DNA of 64,000 bases, from positions 7,236,506-7,300,505 of the forward strand of contig NC_092089.1 in NCBI RefSeq assembly GCF_045679555.1, given 5' to 3'. Source of the stretch: Salvelinus alpinus (taxonomy: Eukaryota > Chordata > Actinopteri > Salmoniformes > Salmonidae). The notes beneath the pieces were generated by a model. The model had not been told where the DNA came from. It was given only the letters and a program-made list of their open reading frames with translations, and did no database searches. The position numbers and the translations under genes are program-made. Positions 45,553 to 57,300 of the stretch are shown here, in pieces; the first letter of the stretch is position 1, and each line of letters starts with the position of its first letter.

Positions 45553-45840
45553 CAAATGGCACCCTTTTCCCTATACAGTGCACTACTATTGACCAGAGCC
45601 CTATGGCACCCTATTCCCTATATAGTGCACTACTTTAGACCAGAGCCCTATGGCACCCTATTCCCTATATAGTGCACTACGTTAGACCAGAGCCCTATGG
45701 CACCCTATTCCCTATATAGTGCACTACTTTAGACCAGAGCCCTATGGCACCCTATTCCCTATATAGTGCACTACTTTAGACCAGAGCCCTTTGCAAAAGT
45801 AGTGCACTATAAAGAGAATAGGGCACCTTTAAGAACGTAA
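45553..45840. mobile_element. Salmonid short inverted-repeat element, internally tandem
   Basis: About five copies of a 45-bp block with 'tatatagtgcactactttag' and 'accagagccctatggcaccc'. The outermost right part ('gtagtgcactataaagagaa') is inverted relative to the left, so the whole has inverted ends. It is a common dispersed repeat type in salmonids. Confidence 0.7.
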
Positions 45841-46530
45841 CCAACGAGTCATTCTATCACGAGGACTTCGTACCTAGGAGGACTCTAAGAAGACCACCTC
45901 ATCCTAGGTTAGTACATGCTAACAACACATTTGGTATGCGACTGTGGGCCACACAACCATACATTCTGATTTGAGTTATTCACACGGTTTATTTTTGATC
46001 AACAGTATTACAGGACAATGACCATTCAGGGTATATGAAGTCAACTCTGTCCTGCTGTCCTAAGAGCAAACAGCGTGCTCCATTCCCCTAGCACGTTACT
46101 ATGGAAACCCTGGGATTATCCTAAAAGGCACATTCAAGTATTGTGGTGGTGGGGGGGGGGGTTTAAAAGCAACAAACTAAAAGATATATCCACCATCATA
46201 TTGTCACCTAGCTTGCTTGCTTTCAACAACATTCATTTCCTTAACCTTGGGACTGGCACGTGCTTTGACCAAACCTGCTGCAACACACAGAGGAGTTTCT
46301 CTGTCCCTGCCGCAACAGAGACCAAGGCAACTGTTACACATCACTTCTCCTTACTGTCTGCTGGGCATCAGTCAGCCAGCCAGTCAGCCAGGTCAGTCAG
46401 TATCAGATGAATAATACTACAACTAAATAAAACAAACTCAGGTTACCAAAGCTTGTCATATCAGATATAACCTCAGAAGCAGACTTTGCACAAGCTCGCT
46501 AAGTGAGAAGTCCACCAGTAGAGATATCCT
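45841..46530. other. Putative PTPN2 3' UTR, mostly unique
   Basis: About 690 bp without a recognised gene. It contains a G10 run near 46149 and a candidate minus-strand AATAAA at 45988-45993. Open frames here are short and not convincing. Confidence 0.45.
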
Positions 46531-46532
46531 GA

Positions 46533-46877
46533 CTATGGATCAGCTGCCAGTAGAACGAACCCAGCCAGTGGGTCGGTAGGTAGAGACCAGACTAACGGAC
46601 CACGTGGAACCGGCTGTATGGATCAGCTGCCAGTAGAACAGAACCCAGCCAGTGGGTCGGTAGGTAGAGACCAGACTAACGGACCACGTGGAACCGGCTG
46701 TATGGATCAGCTGCCAGTAGAACAGAACCCAGCCAGTGGGTCGGTAGGTAGAGACCAGACTAACGGACCACGTGGAACCCGCTGTATGGATCAGCTGCCA
46801 GTAGAACAGAACCCAGCCAGTGGGTCGGTAGGTAGAGACCAGACTAACGGACCACGTGGAACCCGCTGTATGGATCC
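46533..46877. repeat. 84-bp minisatellite, about 4 copies
   Basis: Copies marked by 'atggatcagctgccagtaga' and 'gaccagactaacggaccacg', nearly identical. 84 bp is 28 codons, so both strands stay open for about 110 codons. Confidence 0.94.
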
Positions 46878-46978
46878 GGTCCACAACATCTCACCTTTTG
46901 TTCGGTTTCATATTTTAAAGAAAAGTGAATGAATTCATTCATGTTGAACCATATAGAGAGCACGTGACCCAAATAGTT

Positions 46979-47080
46979 CAGACCAAACTCTGCCCGGTCC
47001 GGGCCCTGCTGACACAACGGAAGAACCGTTCAGACCAAACTCTGCCCGGTCCGGGCCCTGCTGACACAACGGAGGAACCG
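46979..47080. repeat. 51-bp direct duplication
   Basis: Two copies of 'cagaccaaactctgcccggt' with 'ccgggccctgctgacacaac', nearly identical. Confidence 0.88.
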
Positions 47081-47384
47081 TGTCTGGTCTGGAACACGTC
47101 AAAGCACCATCAGCATTATGAGGAACCGAGTCTGTTGTTGGTTAGAGAACAGCTCTACTGTTGACCTCTGTGTTCCTGTTGCACTGTGAGCTCTATGAGA
47201 GGACCAACAAAAAAAAAGGTGAAACACAGCCTTTGAATTGCTTCATGTGAAATATGTACATCAATCAAATCAAAGAAACAATCTGACCTTTTAAAATGAA
47301 ATAAAAAAAGAATGAAAGAAAAGGAAAAAGGTCAAGAAGATTTTGTTGTTTTGTACTAAGCCTTTTGCACATGATGTCTGTTGC
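47081..47384. other. Putative PTPN2 3' UTR, nothing recognised
   Basis: About 300 bp, A-rich in its second half. No gene or known repeat seen. Confidence 0.4.
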
Positions 47385-47625
47385 TGCTGCATGGGGGGGG
47401 GGGGTCAGACAGTATATTCACCAGGAGCTGCTGCATAGGGGGGGGGGGGGGGTCAGACAGAATATTCACCAGGAGCTGCTGCATGGGGGGGGGGTCTCAA
47501 ACAGTATATTCACCAGGAGCTGCTGCATGGGGGGGGGGGGGGTCAGACAGTATATTCACCAGGTGCTGCTGCATGGGGGTGGGGGGGGGGGTCAGACAGT
47601 ATATTCACCAGGTGCTGCTAACTGG
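47385..47625. repeat. About 46-bp minisatellite with G9-G13 runs, about 5 copies
   Basis: Each unit has 'gctgctgcat' then a run of 9 to 13 G (one run interrupted by T), then 'tcagacagtatattcaccag'. The plus strand could form G-quadruplexes. Confidence 0.93.
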
Positions 47626-47987
47626 AGCACCAACAGCCTGAGAGAAGATGCTACCATGAAGATTTTTTAACAAGAACCAAAATATAAACACGGGACGGTT
47701 TGATCTAGTGCTCTGACCTTTTCCACCAGGGTTGAGCTCAACACCATTTCAATACCATTTCAATTCAGAAAGTAGAACAAAATTTTAAAAAAATTAAATC
47801 ATTGAAATAAAGCTTGAAGAGAATTGGTGTACTTCCTGAATTGACAGGAATCAAAATGGAATTGACCCCAACCTTGGTTTTGACCTGTAGAAATAAATAC
47901 CCCTGTTATGCACAAACAGACCATGAGAATGTACCTTACAGAGAGAGAGAGGGGTACCGTGTCCCAGGTACTGGTGCAACAAAGAAG
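47626..47987. other. Putative PTPN2 3' UTR, nothing recognised
   Basis: About 360 bp of AT-rich sequence without a recognised gene or repeat, ending where the duplicated C-terminal block begins. Confidence 0.4.
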
Positions 47988-48255
47988 AGAGGGAGGGGGT
48001 ATCACTGGGAGAAGAGCAAAAACCACCACTAGCCCCAAGGCCACGGCAGTTCAGACAGAGGGAGGGGGTATCACTGGGAGAAGAGCCAAACCACCACTAG
48101 CCCCAAGGCCACGGCAGTTCAGACAGAGGGAGGGGGTATCACTGGGAGAAGAGCCAAAACCACCACTAGCCCCAACGCCACGGCAGTTCAGACAGAGGGA
48201 GGGGGTATCACTGGGAGAAGAGCCAAACCACCACTAGCCCCAAGGCCACGGCAGC
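47988..48255. repeat. 67-bp array copying the PTPN2 C-terminal codons and stop, 4 copies
   Basis: On the minus strand each unit contains CTGCCGTGGCCTTGGGGCTA then GTGGTGGTTTGGCTCTTC and TCCCAGTGA, the last coding bases ([14 protein letters not shown]) and stop of PTPN2, plus about 25 bp of UTR. The first copy in sense direction is the real end; three more lie in the 3' UTR. Confidence 0.93.
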
Positions 48256-48397
48256 TCCAGCCCCCATGTTGAGCAGGATAGGCCTCCAGTACAGCCAGCG
48301 CTCTCTCTGCCTCTCTGTGTCCGTCAGTCTCTGTTTCATCAGGTGAAGCTTCTGGGTCGTGCTGGCGATACGCTCCTCCCTGCATCTCTTCCTCAGA
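48208..48397 (-). CDS. ptpn2: PTPN2 exon 9 (last), basic region and tail anchor
   Basis: Residues 536-598 and stop. The acceptor is TTCCAG|TCTGAGG. It encodes [20 protein letters not shown] then [20 protein letters not shown] and a hydrophobic C-terminus ending WLFSQ. The human long isoform has the same layout. Confidence 0.94.
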
Positions 48398-51300
48398 CTG
48401 GAATCAGATAATAACATGAGGGTTTCATTACATGGTTAGAGAGGTCTGGATGGGTCCTAATTGAAAGCCATCTAAACATGTCTGGAAGGGTCCTAATTGA
48501 AAGCCATCTAAACATGTCTGGAAGGGTCCTAATTGAAAGCCATCTAAACAGTCTGCCCGGCACTAAAGGCCCACAGCTTCAGCAGGAGGAGTTAAGCAGA
48601 CAGTAGAAAGAAGCAGGAGAGGGGAAGACACCTCGAGGTTTACTGACCATGGCACCTCCGCCAGGTCCTTCTCTGAGCTGTCTGGATCTGTCCTGTCTCC
48701 TGACGTCCGGTCCTCTCTGGACAACGCCACAGCCTCAGGCTCCACACAGGGCAGTGGCTGGCCGCGGGGCTTTTCTGAGGGACGACTGGGGGACGGGGGG
48801 GTGGGGGTGTCTAAAGGCCGTGGCGGGGGTAGAGTGGGGGCGTCTAAAGGCCGTGGCGGGGGTAGAGTGGGGGTGGGGGTGTCTAAAGGCCGTGGTGGGG
48901 GTAGAGTGGGGGCGTCTAAAGGCCGTGGCGGGGGTAGAGTGGGGGTGGGGGCGTCTAAAGGCCGTGGCGGGGGTAGAGTGGGGGTGGGGGCGTCTAAAGG
49001 CTGTGGCGGGGGTAGAGTGGGGGTGGGGGCGTCTAAAGGCCGTGGCGGGGGTAGAGTGGGGGCGTCTAAAGGCCGTGGTGGGGGTAGAGTGGGGGCGTGG
49101 GCGTCTAAAGGCCGTGGCGGGGGTAGAGTGGGGGTGTCTAAAGGCCGTGGTGGGGGTAGAGTGGGGGTGTCTAACGGCCGTGGTGGGGGTAGAGGGGGGG
49201 TGTCTAAAGGCTGTGGTGGGGGTAGAGTGGGGGTGTCTAAAGGCCGTGGTGGGGGTAGAGGGGGGGCGTGGGCGTCTAAAGGCCGTGGCGGGGGTAGAGT
49301 GGGGGTGTCTAAAGGCCGTGGTGGGGGTAGAGTGGGGGCGGGCGGTGATTCACACACTGTCGCTCTGTCCTCTCTGGACAGCTCGCTCCACTGGCTCTGT
49401 AGACAGACCAGTACTTAATGACCAACAGCTTCTAAGACAGGACAGTAGTTAATGACGAACAGCTCAGACAGACAGATAGAGCAGTCTCCCATGATGCTCT
49501 TGGATCCCTCTAGCTAGCTAGGTGTGTGGTTAGTGTTAGCTGTGTTACCTGTACAGAGCAGTCCCCCATGATGCTCTTGGCTCCCTCCAGCTAGCTAGGT
49601 GTGTGGTTAGTGTTAGCGGTGTTACCTGTGCAGAGCAGTCCCCCATGATGCTCTTGGCTCCCTCCAGCTAGCTAGGTGTGTGGTTAGGGTTAGCGGTGTT
49701 ACCTGTGCAGAGCAGTCACCCATGATGCTCTTGGCTCCCTCCAGCTAGCTAGGTGTGTGGCTAGTGTTAGCGGTGTTACCTGTACAGAGCAGTCCCCCAT
49801 GATGCTCTTGGCTCCCTCCAGGACAGCCCTGTAGGAGAAACGTAGCTGGTCAGGAGTCTGGATCAGACCCATCCGGTACTCCCTCATGTCCAGCAGAACC
49901 CTCTGGATGTCCACTGACGACGGGTCCTTCCTCTTGTCCATCTGGACGGGAGAGAGAGAGAGAATGACTTGACCTTCAACATCAGGGACAAGTGAAGACT
50001 GGCTGTTCTACATAATGCTGAACAGTGAATTTAGACTGGAGACATAGCCCATCTGTAAATAGCCCACCCAACTACCTCATCCCCATATTGTTATTTATTT
50101 TTTGCTCCTTTGCACCCCAGTATCTCTACTTGCACATTCATCTTCTGCACATCTATCACTCCAGTGTTAATTGCTAAATTGTAATTATTTCACCTTTATG
50201 GCCTATTTATTGCCTTACCTCCCTACTCTTACTACATTTGCACACACTGTATATAGACTTTTCTATTGTGTTATTTGACTGTACGTTTGTTTATGTGTAA
50301 CTCCGTGTTGTTGTTTGTGTCGCACTGCTTTGCTTTATCTTGGCCAGGTCGCAGTTGTAAATGAGAACTTGTTCTCAACTGGCCTACCTGGTTAAATAAA
50401 GGTGAAATAAAAATAAAATAAAATAAAATACAGTTTGACCAGGAGCTGATGTGAAACACCAAGTAGTGAAGCCTTGTCTGAGACAGAATCTCCTGTGTCT
50501 GTAGCGGGAACAAGCTGAATGTCCAAGTACAGCCCCTGAACAGGAGTAGGGCATTCAATTTCAATGTAAAAACAGGAAGTATTGATGTTACCAGGATGAG
50601 ACACGTGTCAACCAATGAGAAGGTCCCCGAGCGTCCAATCCCAGCGCTGCAGTGGACCACGGAGGGCCCGTGCTCCGTCCCCAATGAGCCAGACTCCCGC
50701 ACCTTGACCAGGAAGTTGAGGAAAGAGGCCGGGGATTCTGGGACGCCAAAGTCAGGCCAGGTGGTGTAGTGAAAGTGGTATATCTCTCTGGTTCCTCCTG
50801 TCTGGACAAAAGGCATGTGATTTTATTACAGTGACTGTGTTAACTTCCTCATGACACAGAGTCCGTGGAGAAGCAGAGCTCACCTCTGTGTTCCTCAGCT
50901 CCAACACTCGTATGATGTAGTAGGACTTGTCCTCTTCCTTCACGAGCGTCACAACGAACCCCGTGTCAGTGTAAGACAGCTGGTGTTCCTCAGCTGTAGG
51001 CCAGTACTGAGCACACTTCTCCTGTTGGGGGGGGGACAATACATCAGTCAGTCTGTCCCTCAGCTGTAGTACTGAGCACACTTCTCCTGTTGGGGGGGGA
51101 CAATACATCAGTCAGTCTGTCCCTCAGCTGTAGTACTGAGCACACTTCTCCTGTTGGGGGGGGACAATACATCAGTCAGTCTGTCCCCCAGTGGGACAAT
51201 ACATCAGTCAGTCTGTCCCTCAGCTGTAGTACTGAGGACACTTCTCCTGTTGGGGGGGGACAATACATCAGTCAGTCAGTCTGTCTCTCAGGGGGACAAT

Positions 51301-54300
51301 ACATCAGTCAGTCTGTCTCTCAGGGGGACAATACATTAGTGATTAGCCCAACCTGAACACCTGATGGGATGGCTAACTAGCTACTGCAGCTCCCTGGTCT
51401 ATCTGTGCATGATGATCACAGTACCCTGGACAGAGATACAATGAACCGCGGTGTGTTGGTCCACACTTGGTGTAGTGGCCTAGAGTGTGGTGGAAACCTA
51501 AAGCACAGGCTTGTCTGTCAGAGAGGGATGCCAACCCCTTCTCTAGGATTCTGTTCAGCATTATAACATGTACGCTACTTACAGATCCCTTCTCTAGGAT
51601 TCTGTTCAGCATTATAACATGTAGGCTACTTACAGACCCCTTCTCTACGATTCTGTTCAGCATTATAACATGTATGTAGGCTACTTACAGATCCCTTCTC
51701 TAGGATTCTGTTCAGCAGTATAACATGTAGGCTACTTACAGATCCCTTCTCTATGATTCTGTTCAGCATTATAACATGTAGGCTACTTACAGATCCCTTC
51801 TCTGGGATTCTGTTCAGCATTATAACATGTAGGCTACTTACAGATCCCTTCTCTAGGATTCTGTTCCGCATTATAACATGTAGGCTACTTACAGATCCCT
51901 TCTCTGGGATTCTGTTCTGCATTATAACATGTAGGCTACTTACAGATCCCTTCTCTAGGATTCTGTTCAGCATTATAACATGTAGGCTACTTACAGATCC
52001 CTTCTCTAGGATTCTGTTCAGCATTATAACATGTAGGCTACTTACAGATCCCTTCTCTAGGATTCTGTTCAGCATTATAACATGTAGGCTACTTACAGAT
52101 CCCTTCTCTAGGATTCTGTTCAGCATTATAACATGTATGTAGGCTACTTACAGATCCCTTCTCTATGATTCTGTTCAGCATTATAACATGTAGGCTACTT
52201 ACAGACCCCTTCTCTAGGATTCTGTTCAGCATTATAACATGTAGGCTTACAGATCCCTTCTCTAGGATTCTGTTCAGCATTATAACATGCAGGCTACTTA
52301 CAGATCCCTTCTCTAGGATTCTGTTCAGCATTATAACATGTAGGCTACTTACAGATCCCTTCTCTAGGATTCTGTTCTGCATTATAACATGTATGTAGGC
52401 TACTTACAGATTCCTTCTCTAGGATTCTGTTCTGCATTATAACATGTATGTAGGCTACTTACAGATTCCTTCTCTAGGATTCTGTTCAGCATTATAACAT
52501 TATGTAGGCTACTTACAATTTCCTTCTCTTGGATTCTGTTCCGCATTATAACATGTAGGCTTACAGATGCCTTCTCTAGGATTCTGTTCCGCATTATAAC
52601 ATGTAGGCTACTTACAGATCCCTTCTCTAGGATTCTGTTCAGCATTATAACATGTAGGCTACTTACAGATCCCTTCTCTAGGATTCTGTTCTGCATTATA
52701 ACATGTATGTAGGCTACTTACAGATCCCTTCTCTGGGATTCTGTTCAGCATTATAACATGTAGGCTACTTACAGATCCCTTCTCTAGGATTCTGTTCAGC
52801 AATATAACATGTAGGCTACTTACAGACCCCTTCTCTACGATTCTGTTCAGCATTATAACATGTATGTAGGCTACTTACAGATCCCTTCTCTAGGATTCTG
52901 TTCAGCATTATAACATGTAGGCTACTTACAGATCCCTTCTCTATGATTCTGTTCAGCATTATAACATGTAGGCTACTTACAGATCCCTTCTCTGGGATTC
53001 TGTTCAGCATTATAACATGTAGGCTACTTACAGATCCCTTCTCTAGGATTCTGTTCCGCATTATAACATGTAGGCTACTTACAGATCCCTTCTCTAGGAT
53101 TCTGTTCAGCATTATAACATGTAGGCTACTTACAGATCCCTTCTCTAGGATTCTGTTCAGCATTATAACATGTATGTAGGCTACTTACAGATCCCTTCTC
53201 TAGGATTCTGTTCAGCATTATAACATGTAGGCTACTTACAGATCCCTTCTCTAGGATTCTGTTCAGCATTATAACATGTAGGCTACTTACAGACCCCTTC
53301 TCTGGGATTCTGTTCAGCATTATAACATGTAGGCTACTTACAGACCCCTTCTCTAGGATTCTGTTCAGCATTATAACATGTATGTAGGCTACTTACAGAT
53401 CCCTTCTCTAGGATTCTGTTCAGCATTATAACATGTAGGCTACTTACAGACCCCTTCTCTAGGATTCTGTTCAGCATTATAACATGTAGGCTTACAGATC
53501 CCTTCTCTAGGATTCTGTTCAGCATTATAACATGTAGGCTACTTACAGATCCCTTCTCTAGGATTCTGTTCAGCATTATAACATGTAGGCTACTTACAGA
53601 TCCCTTCTCTAGGATTCTGTTCTGCATTATAACATGTATGTAGGCTACTTACAGATTCCTTCTCTAGGATTCTGTTCTGCATTATAACATGTATGTAGGC
53701 TACTTACAGATTCCTTCTCTAGGATTCTGTTCAGCATTATAACATTATGTAGGCTACTTACAATTTCCTTCTCTTGGATTCTGTTCCGCATTATAACATG
53801 TAGACTTACAGATGCCTTCTCTAGGATTCTGTTCCGCATTATAACATGTAGGCTACTTACAGATCCCTTCTCTAGGATTCTGTTCAGCATTATAACATGT
53901 AGGCTACTTACAGATCCCTTCTCTAGGATTCTGTTCTGCATTATAACATGTATGTAGGCTACTTACAGATCCCTTCTCTAGGATTCTGTTCCGCATTATA
54001 ACATGTATGTAGGCTACTTACAGATCCCTTCTCTAGGATTCTGTTCAGCATTATAACATGTAGGCTACTTACAGATCCCTTCTCTAGGATTCTGTTCAGC
54101 ATTATAACATGTAGGCTTACAGATGCCTTCTCTAGGATTCTGTTCCGCATTATAACATGTAGGCTACTTACAGATCCCTTCTCTAGGATTCTGTTCCGCA
54201 TTATAACATGTATGTAGGCTACTTACAGATCCCTTCTCTAGGATTCTGTTCAGCATTATAACATGTAGGCTACTTACAGATCCCTTCTCTAGGATTCTGT

Positions 54301-57300
54301 TCAGCATTATAACATGTATGTAGGCTACTTACAGATCCCTTCTCTAGGATTCTGTTCCGCATTATAACATGTATGTAGGCTACTTACAGATCCCTTCTCT
54401 AGGATTCTGTTCAGCATTATAACATGTAGGCTACTTACAGACCCCTTCTCTAGGATTCTGTTCAGCATTATAACATGTAGGCTTACAGATCCCTTCTCTA
54501 GGATTCTGTTCAGCATTATAACATGTATGTAGGCTACTTACAGATTCCTTTTCTAGGATTCTGTTCTGCATTATAACATTATGTAGGCTACTTACAGATC
54601 CCTTCTCTAGGATTCTGTTCAGCATTATAACATTATGTAGGCTACTTACAGATTCCTTCTCTAGGATTCTGTTCTGCATTATAACATTATGTTGGCTACT
54701 TACAGATCCCTTCTCTGGGATTCTGTTCAGCATTATAACATGTATGTAGGCTACTTACAGATCCCTTCTCTATGATTCTGTTCTGCATTATAACATGTAG
54801 TCTACTTACAGATCCCTTCTCTGGGATTCTGTTCAGCATTATAACATGTATGTAGGCTACTTACAGATCCCTTCTCTAGGATTCTGTTCCGCATTATAAC
54901 ATGTATGTAGGCTACTTACAGATTCCTTCTCTAGGATTCTGTTCCGCATTATAACATGTATGTAGGCTACTTACAGATTCCTTCTCTAGGATTCTGTTCC
55001 GCATTATAACATGTATGTAGGCTACTTACAGATTCCTTCTCTAGGATTCTGTTCCGCATTATAACATGTATGTAGACTACTTACAGATCCCTTCTCTACG
55101 ATTCTGTTCAGCATTATAACAGCTTTGGAGTTCTGCTCCCAGACCATCAACCAGAAGTGGCCGCAGGTGTTCTTCAGGGGGCCCTTTGGGAGAAAACACA
55201 ACACTGCCTCATCACCAACTGAAACACAGACCAACCCTCAAAATGTAGATCCACAAGTCTTAGTACATGTTTAGTGAAAACCTCATTTCAGTGATCAGTA
55301 CATAATGAATGGAAACGTCTGAGCTACTTGTATGTACTGACCTGAGACAGAATATAGGATCTTTGGGCTTCCTCCACCATGACTAAACTAATTGTATGTA
55401 CTGACCTGAGACAGAATATAGGATCTTTGAGCTTCCTCAAGCCATGACTAAACTACTTGTATGTACTGACCTGAGACAGAATATAGGATTTTTGGGCTTC
55501 GTCCACCATGACTAAACTACTTGTATGTACTCACCTGAGACAGAATATAGGATCTTTGGGCTTCCTCCGCCATGACTAAACTACTTGTATGTACTGACCT
55601 GAGACAGAATATAGGATCTTTGAGCTTCCTCCACCATGACTAAACTACTTGTATGTACTGACCTGAGACAGAATATAGGATCTTTGGGCTTCCTCCACCA
55701 TGACTAAACTACTTGTATGTACTGACCTGAGACAGAATATAGGATCTTTGAGCTTCCTCCACCATGACTAAACTACTTGTATGTACTGACCTGAGACAAA
55801 ATATAGGATCTTTGAGCTTCCTCCACCATGACTAAACTACTTGTATGTACTGACCTGAGACAGAATATAGGATCTTTGAGCTTCCTCCACAATGACTAAA
55901 CTTGCATTGATGTAGTCATTTTCAGATTTTTCAAGTTTAACGCGACTGTGATCATCTGAAACCAGAGACAAAAGATATTTAAAATGTGTAAATTAAAACT
56001 ATTGTGAATCGTCAAGGTGTAAACATTCATCACATTGATGACTAGTGTAGGGTACTTCATGAATGATAGTTGAACAGACAAAAATACTTACAGGGGCTGA
56101 CATCTCTATATCGGTTTCGATTCTGATTCTCTGGAAGTTTTGCCATCTTATATGAATAGTCGCTGGCTTGGTTTCGGATTTCCTGAGAAAGAACGAGAAC
56201 AAATACCAGCCAGTGACTGAATTTGATTGTCATTGATCAGGTCAGCTTGCTTCTGGGTAAACCTCTACTATAACTGTCTATAACATATATCCTGTCCCTA
56301 GACACTCTACTATAACCCTGTCTATAACATATATCCTGTCCCTAGACCCTCTACTATAACCCTGTCTATAACATATATCCTGTCCCTAGACCCTCTACTA
56401 TAACCCTGTCTATAACATATATCCTGTCCCCAGACCCTCTACTATAACCCTGTCTATAACATATATCCTGTCCCCAGACCATCTACTATAACCCTGTCTA
56501 TAACATATATCCTGTCCCCAGACCCTCTACTATAACTGTCTACAACCATATATCCTGTCCCTAGCCCAGACCCTCTACTATAACCCTGTCTATAACATAT
56601 ATCCTGTCCCTAGCCTAGACCCTCTACTATAACTGTCTACAACCATATATCCTGTCCCTAGCCCAGACCCTCTACTATAACCCTGTCTATAACCATATAT
56701 CCTGTCCCTAGCCTAGACACTCTACTATAACCCTGTCAATAACATATATCCTGTCCCTAGCCTAGACCATCTACTATAACATATATCCTGTCCCTAGCCC
56801 ATCTACTATATCTGTCTATAACCCTGTGTCCTATCCCTAGCCTAGAACCTCTATAACCCTGCTACTATAATACTAAAAGTAATATAATTGGCCTCAACAG
56901 GCCCAACACTGGATTTGACTACATTGTAATGGAATGCAGGCATTCGGATTATAGTCCTCATAATGAAACCAGCTACTGGGACACCGTTGTAATCAACTCA
57001 CATCCATGACTCTTCACATGTACATATCCATTTCACATGTTTGAAAATTAAATGTTGCCATTATTGATCAGAACATCAGAAATCAGCGATTCAGAAAGAT
57101 TTCGGGCTACATTCTAACAATTATGTGAATAATTCAACATATTTATATATATCTGGCTCATGTGGTTGTTAATTCTACATCACTATGAACATTTATGGGC
57201 ATAGTACAATTATATTTCATGCAGGTCCTGTGAAATTGTCCAATAAGACTCCATAGAGTTGTTGGGGCGGCCATATTGGGAAAAGGCTTCTGTGGGGTTA

